From a bacterium (lineage in GTDB: Bacteria > Krumholzibacteriota > Krumholzibacteriia > Krumholzibacteriales > Krumholzibacteriaceae), in the NCBI GenBank assembly GCA_017885175.1, contig JAFNGP010000063.1:1-8946 (forward strand): 8,946 nt of DNA, given 5' to 3'. The position numbers and the translations under genes are program-made. Below are positions 1 to 7,300 of the stretch, one piece after another. Below the pieces are notes generated by a model that saw only the letters and a list, made by a program, of their open reading frames with translations, ran no database searches and had not been told where the DNA came from. The number at the start of each line of letters is the position of its first letter. The stretch's first letter is position 1.

Positions 1-1
1 G

Positions 2-1510
2 CCCCCACTTGCCGTCGGCCGGGCTCTCCAATCGCCAATCCTGCTTGTTGATCGAGATCCATCCGCCCTTGATGTACGGGGCGTAGTCGACGCGGTCCGG
101 GGGCTCCGCCTGCTGCGGGTTGAGATTCGGAACGGCGGCGTTCCTGATCTCCATCGAAAGGAAGTACTCCTCGCCGGGCAGGAGCGTGTCGAGCACCCCC
201 GGCATGCCAAGCAACTCCACCGTGGGCGGAACCGCAAATATCCTCAGATAGGTAGTGGCGTTGATCTCCACTCCCGAAATGCCGGCCTGGCCCTCCGTGT
301 AATCGCATATCGGCTGCGGCTCCGTGAAGGGAGGGGAGGAGGTTTGCATGATGCAGGGAACCGTCGCCTGGCACGACAGGTAGAGCGTGTTTCTGTTCGA
401 AACCGCAAGATACCCCGACTTGGAGGTGCAAGGCGTCTCCGCGGACGCATACTCGTCCAGCACCCAGAAAATGTGGCTCATCTCGTGGATGAAAACGCGG
501 CCGAAACCGAGCCCGTAGCCGTAGCGGCAGGCCGGATACGGCACGAGAAGATAGGGCCCGCCGAGGTACGCGTACGCGACGTAGCCGGCGCCGCCCCAGC
601 AGCCGCTCACCGGTTCGCTGTAATGGTTGCCCATATCGGCGACGAACGCGGTGAACACCCAGTCGGTTTTCATGCTGTTGCGCGTAGCGTTGTTGAACGC
701 GTGCGTTCCGAAGTACGCGCCGCCCGGATAGCCGAGATTCTGGATCGCCTCTCCTATCCATATATCGTCGGTGCTCATGTCGCTTTCGATCGGCTCCATC
801 GTAACGGGAACCCGCTTGAAATCGTTGTAATTGTAAATGAAGCTGAGATCGTTGAACCAGAGAGTCTTCTGCATGTACTGCGATATGCCGAGAGCGATGC
901 CGGCCAGGGCGCCGCCGATCTCGTCATCAGTCCAGTCTTCCGACGATCCCGCGCTCTCGGGGAATACTACGTTGACGAGAACGCTCCCGATGAGAAACTC
1001 GGAGTTCTCCCGGATGCTGCGATCCGCGAGCTCCATCGGCGAACCGCGGCGGGGACCTTCACCAACGGGCGTCGTCGCGCGGACGATCTCCTCGGGAACC
1101 CGGAGAAGCCGGTCCTCGAAAGGAGCCGTCTCTTCGAACGGCGCGGCCTGGAGGATCTCTTTCTGATCGAAGAGATCGCCGACGACGCGCTGAACGATTC
1201 CGTCGAGTCCCTTTCCCATGAGATCGCCCCGGGCGAAGCAACGCTCGACGTCGAGCCCCGCGAACCGCGAAGGCGCGGGCCGGACAGGAAAATATCCGAA
1301 AATGGCGTCGGGAGGAAACATCTGCACGCCGTATGCGCCGGCCGATTCGACGATCGCGCGCGCGCCGGCGAACGTCGCGAGCTCATGATCCGAGATCACG
1401 ATCGCGACGGCGTTCAATTCATCGTATGATCGGTATGATTCCGCGAAGCAGGCGCCCGATACGAGCGAAACGACGAAGAAGAGCGCGCAGATATTTCGAC
1501 ATCGAACCAT
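2..1510 (-). CDS. Secreted metzincin-like zinc metalloprotease, C-terminus beyond window
   Basis: The frame is open from an ATG at 1510 to the left edge (503 codons, no stop), so the C-terminus is missing. A G-rich Shine-Dalgarno (AAGGGGGG) lies just upstream. Residues 1-23 form a Sec signal peptide with a hydrophobic core (ALFFVVSLVSG) and likely cleavage after ACFA. Residues 30-75 (AVAIVISDHELATFAG onward) look like a short propeptide-type domain. The zinc site is H342-E-M-S-H346 followed by D352-E-Y. This fits a metzincin third ligand at HExxH+6 (Asp, as in snapalysin-type or M64-like DEY proteases), but Trp349 stands where the usual Gly is. A plausible Met-turn, C386-I-M388-Q, follows about 35 residues later, then a CDYTEGQ segment. 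After about residue 420 the sequence resembles the start of a beta-rich accessory domain. The predicted role is extracellular or periplasmic proteolysis; the substrate is unknown. The protease class is fairly safe, the exact MEROPS family is not. Confidence 0.8.
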   Translation of the reverse strand, partial: MVRCRNICALFFVVSLVSGACFAESYRSYDELNAVAIVISDHELATFAGARAIVESAGAYGVQMFPPDAIFGYFPVRPAPSRFAGLDVERCFARGDLMGKGLDGIVQRVVGDLFDQKEILQAAPFEETAPFEDRLLRVPEEIVRATTPVGEGPRRGSPMELADRSIRENSEFLIGSVLVNVVFPESAGSSEDWTDDEIGGALAGIALGISQYMQKTLWFNDLSFIYNYNDFKRVPVTMEPIESDMSTDDIWIGEAIQNLGYPGGAYFGTHAFNNATRNSMKTDWVFTAFVADMGNHYSEPVSGCWGGAGYVAYAYLGGPYLLVPYPACRYGYGLGFGRVFIHEMSHIFWVLDEYASAETPCTSKSGYLAVSNRNTLYLSCQATVPCIMQTSSPPFTEPQPICDYTEGQAGISGVEINATTYLRIFAVPPTVELLGMPGVLDTLLPGEEYFLSMEIRNAAVPNLNPQQAEPPDRVDYAPYIKGGWISINKQDWRLESPADGKWG

Positions 1511-1539
1511 TGTTCCCCCCTTGCTCGACAATACCCCTA

Positions 1540-1568
1540 AAAATAGTCCTCCGCGACGCCCTTCGCAA
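1540..1568 (-). promoter_or_regulatory. Putative sigma70-type promoter of the metalloprotease gene
   Basis: On the minus strand, TTGCGA (1563-1568) and TATTTT (1540-1545) are separated by exactly 17 nt, each matching 4 of 6 consensus bases. Initiation would fall near 1533, giving a leader of roughly 23 nt that carries the G-rich ribosome binding site before the ATG at 1510. No terminator with a T-tract is visible between the preceding stop at 1613 and this point, so read-through from upstream is also possible. Confidence 0.4.
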
Positions 1569-1612
1569 TCGAAAACCGGGATCTTCGAGAAACGGAACGG
1601 GGATTTCCTCGA

Positions 1613-2389
1613 CTACGAACGGCCGCGCGGTTTCGTATATGAGAGAAGAACCGATTCGGTCGCCGTATCGCGCGCGCGCGCCGCCGAAGCGGGGACGCCG
1701 GCGGCGATCGTCCGGCTCCTCTTCTCGACCGTGCTCTTGACGAGACCCCAGAGCGGAACGTCGCGCGAGATCCAGATCCGGCTCTTCTCTTCCTCGATGC
1801 GCTGCGCCTGCACTCCCCCGAGGCTCACGGTCCTGGTCTCGTCTCTCGAGTATTCCGCGCCGTCGCAGGAAAACACTCCGGCCGGCACCGCGATTTTCTC
1901 GGATGCGAGCGGCGTCCGCGACAACCCGTCGCTCGGCGGGAGAAATATCGATTCGATGTCCATACGATCGAGCTCGCGAGCGGTCGGCTCGCGGAACGCA
2001 CCGGTTCCTTCCTTTATGACGACTTCCAGCAGACAGGATCTGAACGATTCAGGAGAGGCCGCTGAGGTCACGCGCTCGGCGAGCCGAAGCCGGACGATGA
2101 CGCTCTCCTCTCTCGACCGCGGATACGGGGAAGATACGATCTCGAGGCGAAACGTTCCTCCCCTGTGCTCGAGAACGCGGAGCTCGATGAAAGAGGAATC
2201 GGCCGCGCCGAAGGATTTCGAGACGACCAGATAGGAAACGCGCGCTCCCGGAACGAGCGAGACGGATTCGAGAGACATTCCGGGAACGAGGAAATCTACC
2301 CCGCCCGCGCCCGCGGGAGCGAGCGCGCCGGCGATCGCAAAGGCGCAGAGCAGGACTATCGTCCGGGGATTTCTCGGCTTTGCGTTCAT
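1613..2389 (-). CDS. Exported protein of unknown function (258 aa)
   Basis: The start is the ATG at 2389, which overlaps the stop of the cytochrome gene as ATGA. The ribosome binding site is weak (GCGGA), so translation is probably coupled to the upstream gene. The frame is open a further 117 codons upstream, but that part is only the shadow of the cytochrome gene. Residues 1-28 are a signal peptide (RTIVLLCAFAIAGALAPAGA) with likely cleavage near PAGA. The mature part is about 230 aa, rich in alternating beta-type segments, and has two cysteines (C119, C175) that could form a disulfide. A WISRDVPLWGLVKS segment at 206-219 recalls several small exported beta-sheet proteins whose C-terminal half tests whether a surface is remodelled, but I cannot assign a family. 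There are no membrane segments, heme motifs or catalytic motifs. Because it is co-translated with the lipoprotein cytochrome, it may be a periplasmic partner of it; this is inference. Confidence 0.75.
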   Translation of the reverse strand: MNAKPRNPRTIVLLCAFAIAGALAPAGAGGVDFLVPGMSLESVSLVPGARVSYLVVSKSFGAADSSFIELRVLEHRGGTFRLEIVSSPYPRSREESVIVRLRLAERVTSAASPESFRSCLLEVVIKEGTGAFREPTARELDRMDIESIFLPPSDGLSRTPLASEKIAVPAGVFSCDGAEYSRDETRTVSLGGVQAQRIEEEKSRIWISRDVPLWGLVKSTVEKRSRTIAAGVPASAARARDTATESVLLSYTKPRGRS

Positions 2390-3741
2390 ATGCTGTCCGC
2401 GCGTTCGCGATGGCTCACGCGGCTCCAGTAGGTTTGAAAATCGAAATCGGGACTCCACTTCGACGTATGGCACGTCCTGCACGACTCGCGCGCCGCCTTC
2501 GCGTACGAACCGTCCCGGGCGTGCGTCGTTCCCGGACCGTGGCACCCCTCGCACTGGACGCCGAGCATATAGGGAGCGCCTTCCTTCTCCGTCGCCGGAT
2601 CGTACCCGCCGGGCCTCCGGTACCCCGTCGTATGGCACGCGAGACACTCCGGGTTGGCGGCCTCGCCGCGCTGGCGAAGCGTTTCGACCGCGCGGAAATG
2701 CCTGCCCGAGACGAAGCGCGGCATGAGCTCCCCGTGGCACCTACGGCAGATTTCGATTCCGAGATACCGGTCGAGGATCTTGCCCGTCGAAGCGTCCCGC
2801 GCGAGCGTTCGGCTGAGCTGAAGCTCCCTCCGCTTCAAACGCTCCTCCGAATGATAGGCGGCGAGCTCCTTCGCCATCGCGGAATCGCCGGCGACGCTCC
2901 CGCCGAGATTGACGAACGCGCTTTCGACGACGAGCGGCCGCTTCCCCCGGATGCCGGCGAGAGCGACGACACCCAGATTCTTCCCGTACTTTCCCGCGAA
3001 GAACACGGGAACTTCGGCAAGCTCCGACGAAGACGCGAGCGTATCGACGCAGCTCTCGCGATCCTTTTCCTCCTCTCGGCCGTGGCCGCGGATCACGACG
3101 TCGACTCCCTCGAGCGACGGAAGAATCTCGAGGAGCCTCTCCCGTCCCATATGGGCAAGCAGTATGACGCAGTCGCATTCCCGCAGCGCTTTTTCGAGCG
3201 CGTCACGTCCCTCGATCGCCGGATCGCGAACCTCAACGCCATCGAGGTCGCGGGGCCGCTCCCCGAGGAGCGCGATGACGCCCACCTTCGCGCCGCGGAT
3301 CCGTTTGATCACAAAAGGAGGAAACACGCGCGTTCCGTCCTGATAGAGATTCGCGCAGATGATCGGAAGCCCGTCCTCGGCGTACGATTTGAGCGTGCGG
3401 ATCCCGTAGGTCAGCTCCCTCTCGCCGACCGCGACCGCGTCGAAGCCCGCCTCGATCATCGTCCGGACGAGAAACCGGCTCCGGTACATTTCGATGATGC
3501 CCTGGGCCCCGGAAAAATCCCCCGCCGAGAGGAGAAGAAGCCGCGGATCGATCGCTCGCTGCTCCCTGATCGCTGTGGCCCGCCGGGCCACGCCGCCCGA
3601 AGCGCTCTCCCCTCAGCCGGCGGGAACGATCCAGCCCCGCTCGTCCCCGGTGAAGAGAATCGTCAGCCGCGCTTCCTCGCGGCATCCGGATGCCCCGAGC
3701 GCAAGGAACCCCGCCAGAACCATCCACAAAACATTCTTCAT
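2386..3741 (-). CDS. Probable selenocysteine-containing metallophosphatase-like / tetraheme cytochrome c lipoprotein (in-frame UGA read as Sec43)
   Basis: One frame of 452 codons runs from the ATG at 3741 to a TGA at 2386 and is broken only by an in-frame TGA at 3613-3615 (codon 43). Residues 1-20 are a lipoprotein signal (LWMVLAGFLALGASGC, lipid on C20). Residues 26-40 are the first strand of a 5'-nucleotidase-type metallophosphatase (LTILFTGDERGWIVP), and after the UGA the same fold continues with GGVARRATAIREQ (49-61) and LLLLSAGDFSG (68-78). The domain reaches about residue 290. Four heme c motifs follow: CRRCH 332-336, CLACH 366-370, CEGCH 397-401 and CRTCH 421-425, with H348, H407 and H444 as possible axial ligands. 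This arrangement matches the cytochrome c554-type tetraheme domain. Heme c is attached outside the cytoplasm, so the export signal upstream of the UGA is needed for the cytochrome downstream; reinitiation at the GTG at 3591 would give a useless cytoplasmic protein. In homologues I recall P-C-G-C-x5-GG-L-x-RR; here it is P-A-G-U-x5-GG-V-A-RR, placing the UGA on the second Cys. TGA is a normal stop at the ends of three genes here. A nonsense mutation or sequencing error remains possible. Confidence 0.75.
3571..3604 (-). promoter_or_regulatory. Candidate bacterial SECIS hairpin downstream of the in-frame UGA
   Basis: The minus strand carries a perfect 7-bp stem GTGGCCC/GGGCCAC (3585-3591 with 3575-3581) closed by a GGC loop (3582-3584). 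It begins 21 nt after the UGA, and the first loop G lies 29 nt after it. Known bacterial SECIS elements sit within the coding region shortly after the UGA and have a small apical loop with G among its first two bases, so both spacing and loop fit. A lower helix CGCT (3601-3604) with AGCG (3571-3574) could extend it across a 9-nt bulge. Caution: the same bases encode the conserved V-A-R-R-A segment in a GC-rich gene, so part of the pairing could be fortuitous. There is no T-tract, so it is not a terminator. Confidence 0.5.
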
Positions 3742-3747
3742 GAAGGG

Positions 3748-3776
3748 ACTATAGCACGAACGGGCTGCGAGGGAAA
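3748..3776 (-). promoter_or_regulatory. Promoter with -10 box 6 nt before the ATG (predicted leaderless mRNA)
   Basis: On the minus strand TATAGT (3748-3753) matches 5 of 6 bases of the -10 consensus; a weak TTTCCC (3771-3776) lies 17 nt upstream. Six bases (CCCTTC) separate the -10 box from the ATG at 3741, so normal spacing puts +1 at or within a base or two of the A of the start codon. No Shine-Dalgarno precedes this ATG, which agrees with a leaderless transcript. The strong terminator at 3820-3858 isolates this unit from the HU gene, so a promoter is expected here. Confidence 0.5.
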
Positions 3777-3819
3777 CGGGAATACCGCGGGGATTCGCGG
3801 CGGGGGGATCGTCCGGAAG

Positions 3820-3858
3820 AAAAAGTCTGGGCAAAGAAAGCGAGCTTTCCTTGCCCAG
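3820..3858 (-). terminator. Strong intrinsic terminator of the HU gene
   Basis: On the minus strand, starting 14 nt after the HU stop codon, a 14-bp stem with a single G-T wobble forms between CTGGGCAAGGAAAG (3845-3858) and CTTTCTTTGCCCAG (3827-3840) around a CTCG loop. It is followed, after AC, by TTTTT (3820-3824). It ends the HU transcript and separates it from the cytochrome unit. Confidence 0.9.
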
Positions 3859-3872
3859 AATCAAAACCCATC

Positions 3873-4166
3873 CTACTTCGCGATACGGGTCTTGAGCGCC
3901 TTGCCGGCCGAGAACGCCGGGAATTTCGTCGCCGGAATCGAAATCGCTTCGCCGGTCTGCGGATTGCGTCCCATGCGTTTTTTTCTCTTGCGCGTCATGA
4001 AGGTGCCGAAGCCGGTGATCTGGACCTTCCTTCCGGCCGCGAGCTCTCCACAGAGGATGCCATCCTTGAGAGAGGTGCTGAATATCGCTTCGATGACGCC
4101 CCGGGAATCCTTCAGGGTAAGGCCGGTTTTCTTCGCTACCTTATCGATCAATTCGGTTTTGTTCAT
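3873..4166 (-). CDS. HU/IHF-family DNA-binding protein (97 aa)
   Basis: This is a nucleoid-associated protein that dimerises and bends DNA, acting in chromosome compaction, replication and repair. The whole family fold is present: N-terminal helices (MNKTELIDKVAKKTGLT, 1-17), the GFGTF turn (52-56), a basic arm rich in Lys/Arg (59-67), the RNPQTGE motif (67-73) whose Pro69 intercalates into DNA, and the C-terminal FPAFSAGKALK (82-92). The length is slightly above the usual 90 aa. C39 is an unusual residue for HU and may be incidental. The start is well supported by AAGGAGGTG five bases before the ATG. It is monocistronic, with its own promoter (4202-4230) and terminator (3820-3858). HU-alpha, HU-beta and IHF subtypes cannot be told apart from sequence alone, so no gene symbol is given. 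Confidence 0.96.
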   Translation of the reverse strand: MNKTELIDKVAKKTGLTLKDSRGVIEAIFSTSLKDGILCGELAAGRKVQITGFGTFMTRKRKKRMGRNPQTGEAISIPATKFPAFSAGKALKTRIAK

Positions 4167-4201
4167 GTTTCACCTCCTTCGCGTATAGTGAGTTTAGGGC
4201 T

Positions 4202-4230
4202 ACGTTATCGCCCGTTCCGGATCCTGTCAA
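4202..4230 (-). promoter_or_regulatory. Sigma70-type promoter of the HU gene
   Basis: On the minus strand a perfect TTGACA (4225-4230) is followed after 17 nt by TAACGT (4202-4207); an overlapping GATAAC at 15-nt spacing is an alternative -10. The sequence just upstream (4231-4275) is A/T-rich for this genome, with A-tracts that could act as an UP element. The leader would be about 30 nt and ends in the near-perfect Shine-Dalgarno. This suggests strong constitutive expression, as usual for HU. No clear terminator for lptD is seen in the 160 bp between lptD and HU. Confidence 0.7.
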
Positions 4231-4326
4231 TACTTTTGTAGCGATTTTTCCGCGCGGATACAAGATTTTCCGGGTATCGTCGAAGATGCCGCGCGGCGAT
4301 TTTCGTCATCCGGCTCGCGGAGATCC

Positions 4327-7300
4327 CTAGTTGCCGAAGAAGGACCCCACCGCCCGCGTCCCGCGTTCGTACTTGATCTCGGGATGAGCCTTGATGCGGA
4401 TCTCGAAGTAGTATCTCCAGTCGTTGGCGGTCCGCTCGTGGATGAAGCTCGCCTGCCAGCAGTGGAGGTCGCGCTCGAGCCGGTACGATTGCTGCGTAAA
4501 GTCGCGCGCCTCGATATTGTAATACCCGTTGACGGCGAGACTCCATCCGCGCGAGATCTGCGCGCTGCCGTTGTATCTGAGGTTGCTCCGCGTCGTTCGG
4601 GACGTTCCCTCGCTCCAGGCCTCGCTGAGATCGTAGCCGATCGCGAGCGACCAACCCGCCGTTCCGCCCGCGTTTCCCGGCGCGATCCCTTCGGACGGCG
4701 GCGGCGTCGCGGGGTTCTTCTCCCCGTCGAGGGCGGCCGCGATTCGTTCCCGCTCGGGCGCCGTCCACGAGGCCGGATACTTCAAGGGGCCTCTCAGGCT
4801 GAGATTGAAGCTCATGCCGAAATCGTTCGAGAGAATTTTCCCCCGGTACGGCGAGTACCGGTTGTTGAGATTGAACGTCAGATAGTTCCCGATACGGAGC
4901 TGCGACCTGCTTGAAATATCCGAGAACGCCGCGCTTGCGGAAAGCTCGGGATTGTAGCTCCCGGCGATGTACCACGCGAGGACGTCGCTCGATTTGGTCT
5001 CCTGCGCCCCCTTCTTGAGTTTGAGATCGATCGAGTTGTCGAGCCCCCATTGGAACGAAAGGGATCGGCGCTGCTGCGCGTTCAGCTTCGGCGTGAAACC
5101 GTACCGGACGCTCGGCGTCACGGTGTGGCGGATGCCGACGAGGGGACCGATGCGGGGGTAGAAAGTCCCGAACGCTTTCGCGCTCAGGTCCGAGCCGAGG
5201 TTCATCGAGAACTCGTTCATTTCCCGGGGGCGGCTGCCCGCGTTGTAGAGGCTCTCGTACCCCTGGTTGATCTTGTACGTGAGCAGCTTGGCGTAGGACC
5301 ATCCCATGTTGACGCTCGGATTGAGTCCGACGAAACCGAGACGCACCTGCCGGTTGAATCCCATGTTGTACCCGGTGGAAATCCTCGAGTAGCTGCGGGC
5401 GATGCGCTGCTCGCGCGTTCGCGTCGCCGATATCTTCGGCGTGAACATGACGCTCCCGAGCCCGCGCTCCCAGAGGCCCTGCTCCCCTTTCGGGCGCGCG
5501 CCGCCGAACCAGAGAGATCGCTGGGGGAAGTTGATCGAAAATGACGGCAGCGTCGACGACACGCGGGCCTCCGTCGGCAGGATCACGTTGAGCTTCTGGT
5601 CGCGGGTCGCCGAAAGGCTGAGGCTCGTCCCTCCCCAGGTCTTCCGGAAACTGCCGCTCGAGTACACGCGCCGGTCCACGAACCGCGTGATATCCTGCGA
5701 CCGGTCGATCGACGTCTGGGCTTCGTCGCTGCTCACGAATTTGAGGCTGCTGTTGAAGCTCGCCGACGGCGAGAAGGTCTGCGCGTGCTGCGACTCCAGC
5801 ATCCACTCGTTCGATTTCCGGAAATTGTTCTGCTTGCTCCCGAAATTCTGCACATAATCGAATCGCGCGTCTCCGTCCATGACGTACCGGACCACGTACT
5901 TGTTGACGAGGTGGAACCGGACGCTCCGGCGCTCGTTGAAATCGGCCGTGAGGAGAAAGTCGGTGTAATCGTTCGTCGCCCAGTAGTACCCGAGACCCTG
6001 GATGAAGCGCCCCTCGCGGCTGCCGATTCCGATGTCGAAGTTCGGCTTGAGGAATCCCGAGCTGCGCGTGCGGCGGAGCGAGTTGACCATATAGGGAAGG
6101 TAGAATACCGGCATCTTCCCGATATAGAGGAAGATCGGGCCCGAAACGATCTTGTCGTTGATGTAAACCTTCATCTTGTCCGCGTGGAACGAGTAGTGCG
6201 GACGCGTGTAATCGCACGTCGTATACGTCGAGTTGTAGACCTTGAGAACGTCGCCGCCGACCTTGAATATATTTTCTCCCTGATAATACCCGTCGCCGTA
6301 CTTCGTCGAACCGTCGACGATCATGCCCCCCTCGGAATCGAGATCGTACCCCATATCGTCGCCGAACATCCGCTGCTCCTTCTCCTCGAGAACGGGGGCG
6401 CCCGTCGCCTCGAGCAGATTGAGGCGCGAGTTGAAATCGATCCGTCGGGCCGTCAGACTCGAGTTCTGGTACTTGAGAAAAGAGCGGCCGTTGAGGAGAA
6501 CGTTTTCGGTCCGCGCGAAGTATTCGATCCGGTCGGCGTTGTACTGGACCCGTTCGTTCGATTTCCGGAAGCTCTTGTACCGGAGCGTGCTGTCGATCGA
6601 CGCGGCGAGGCTGTCGATCGTCTCCTTGGGGGCGAGATTCACGTACTTGTAGAGCCCGGTGGAGGCCCCGGAGATCCTGACATAGTCCAGATCCCCTTCC
6701 TTGAAGACGAAGAACATCCGGTCGCCGGTCGAGTAGTTGTTCGAAACCTTGTTCGAATCTCCCTCGACCGGATAGTACATCGACCTCGCGTTCTTCAGGA
6801 TCGTGACGGAATCGACCTTCTCCTTCGAGAGATAGATGGCGATGGAGTCCCCCTCGATCCACGAATCCTCGGTCCAGTGAGATCCCGGCTTCGGCGATTC
6901 GGCGAGCCGGCCCGTCTCGGGGAGCACGACCCGCTCGACCTCGTCCTTGTTGTACCAGAGGATCATCCGTTTACCGCTCATGGAGGAGCGGCCGTTCGTC
7001 GCGCGCGGGTTGCCGGAGAGCTCCGCCCGTCCTTCCTCGTCGTAGATCGCCGCCGAATCGCAGCTCGCCCTCGTCTCTCCCTTCACCATCTGCACGTCCC
7101 CCTCGGCGATGCCGATCTTCCGGTCCACGCCGAAGCGCATGAGGCGGCTCGTGACCGTGCCCCGCTCCTCGGACTTGAGATCGAAGGTGAGGACGGGGCG
7201 CACGTCCACGACCGCCTCTTTCTTGACCCGGTCGAAGCGGGCGTGCTTGCCCGCGATGGAGTAGTCCTCGACGTCGTCGATGATAACGACTCTGCCTGTC

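Noticed and set aside
344..1429. Plus-strand open frame (361 codons)
   Set aside because: It is antisense to the metalloprotease gene, which has a signal peptide, zinc motif and Shine-Dalgarno in its own frame.
2386..3591. Free-standing 401-aa cytochrome starting at the GTG at 3591
   Set aside because: It would lack the signal peptide needed for heme c attachment and the first strand of the phosphatase fold, and no Shine-Dalgarno precedes the GTG; the upstream in-frame lipoprotein segment supplies both.
3613..3615. UGA read as Trp through a genome-wide alternative code
   Set aside because: TGA ends the folC, ROK kinase and cytochrome frames normally and Trp is written TGG throughout, so a reassigned code is unlikely.
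2380..4188. Long plus-strand open frame (602 codons)
   Set aside because: It lies antisense to the cytochrome and HU genes, crosses the terminator, and its translation is Arg/Ala/Pro-rich without recognisable motifs; it is a GC-bias shadow.
4236..4290. Short palindromes (GCCGCGCGGC, CCGCGCGG) between lptD and HU
   Set aside because: They have no T-tract and no repeat context, and such CG palindromes are expected by chance in GC-rich DNA.
4205..6862. Long minus-strand frame (885 codons) overlapping lptD
   Set aside because: It is an out-of-frame shadow of lptD; the lptD frame has the signal peptide and family motifs.
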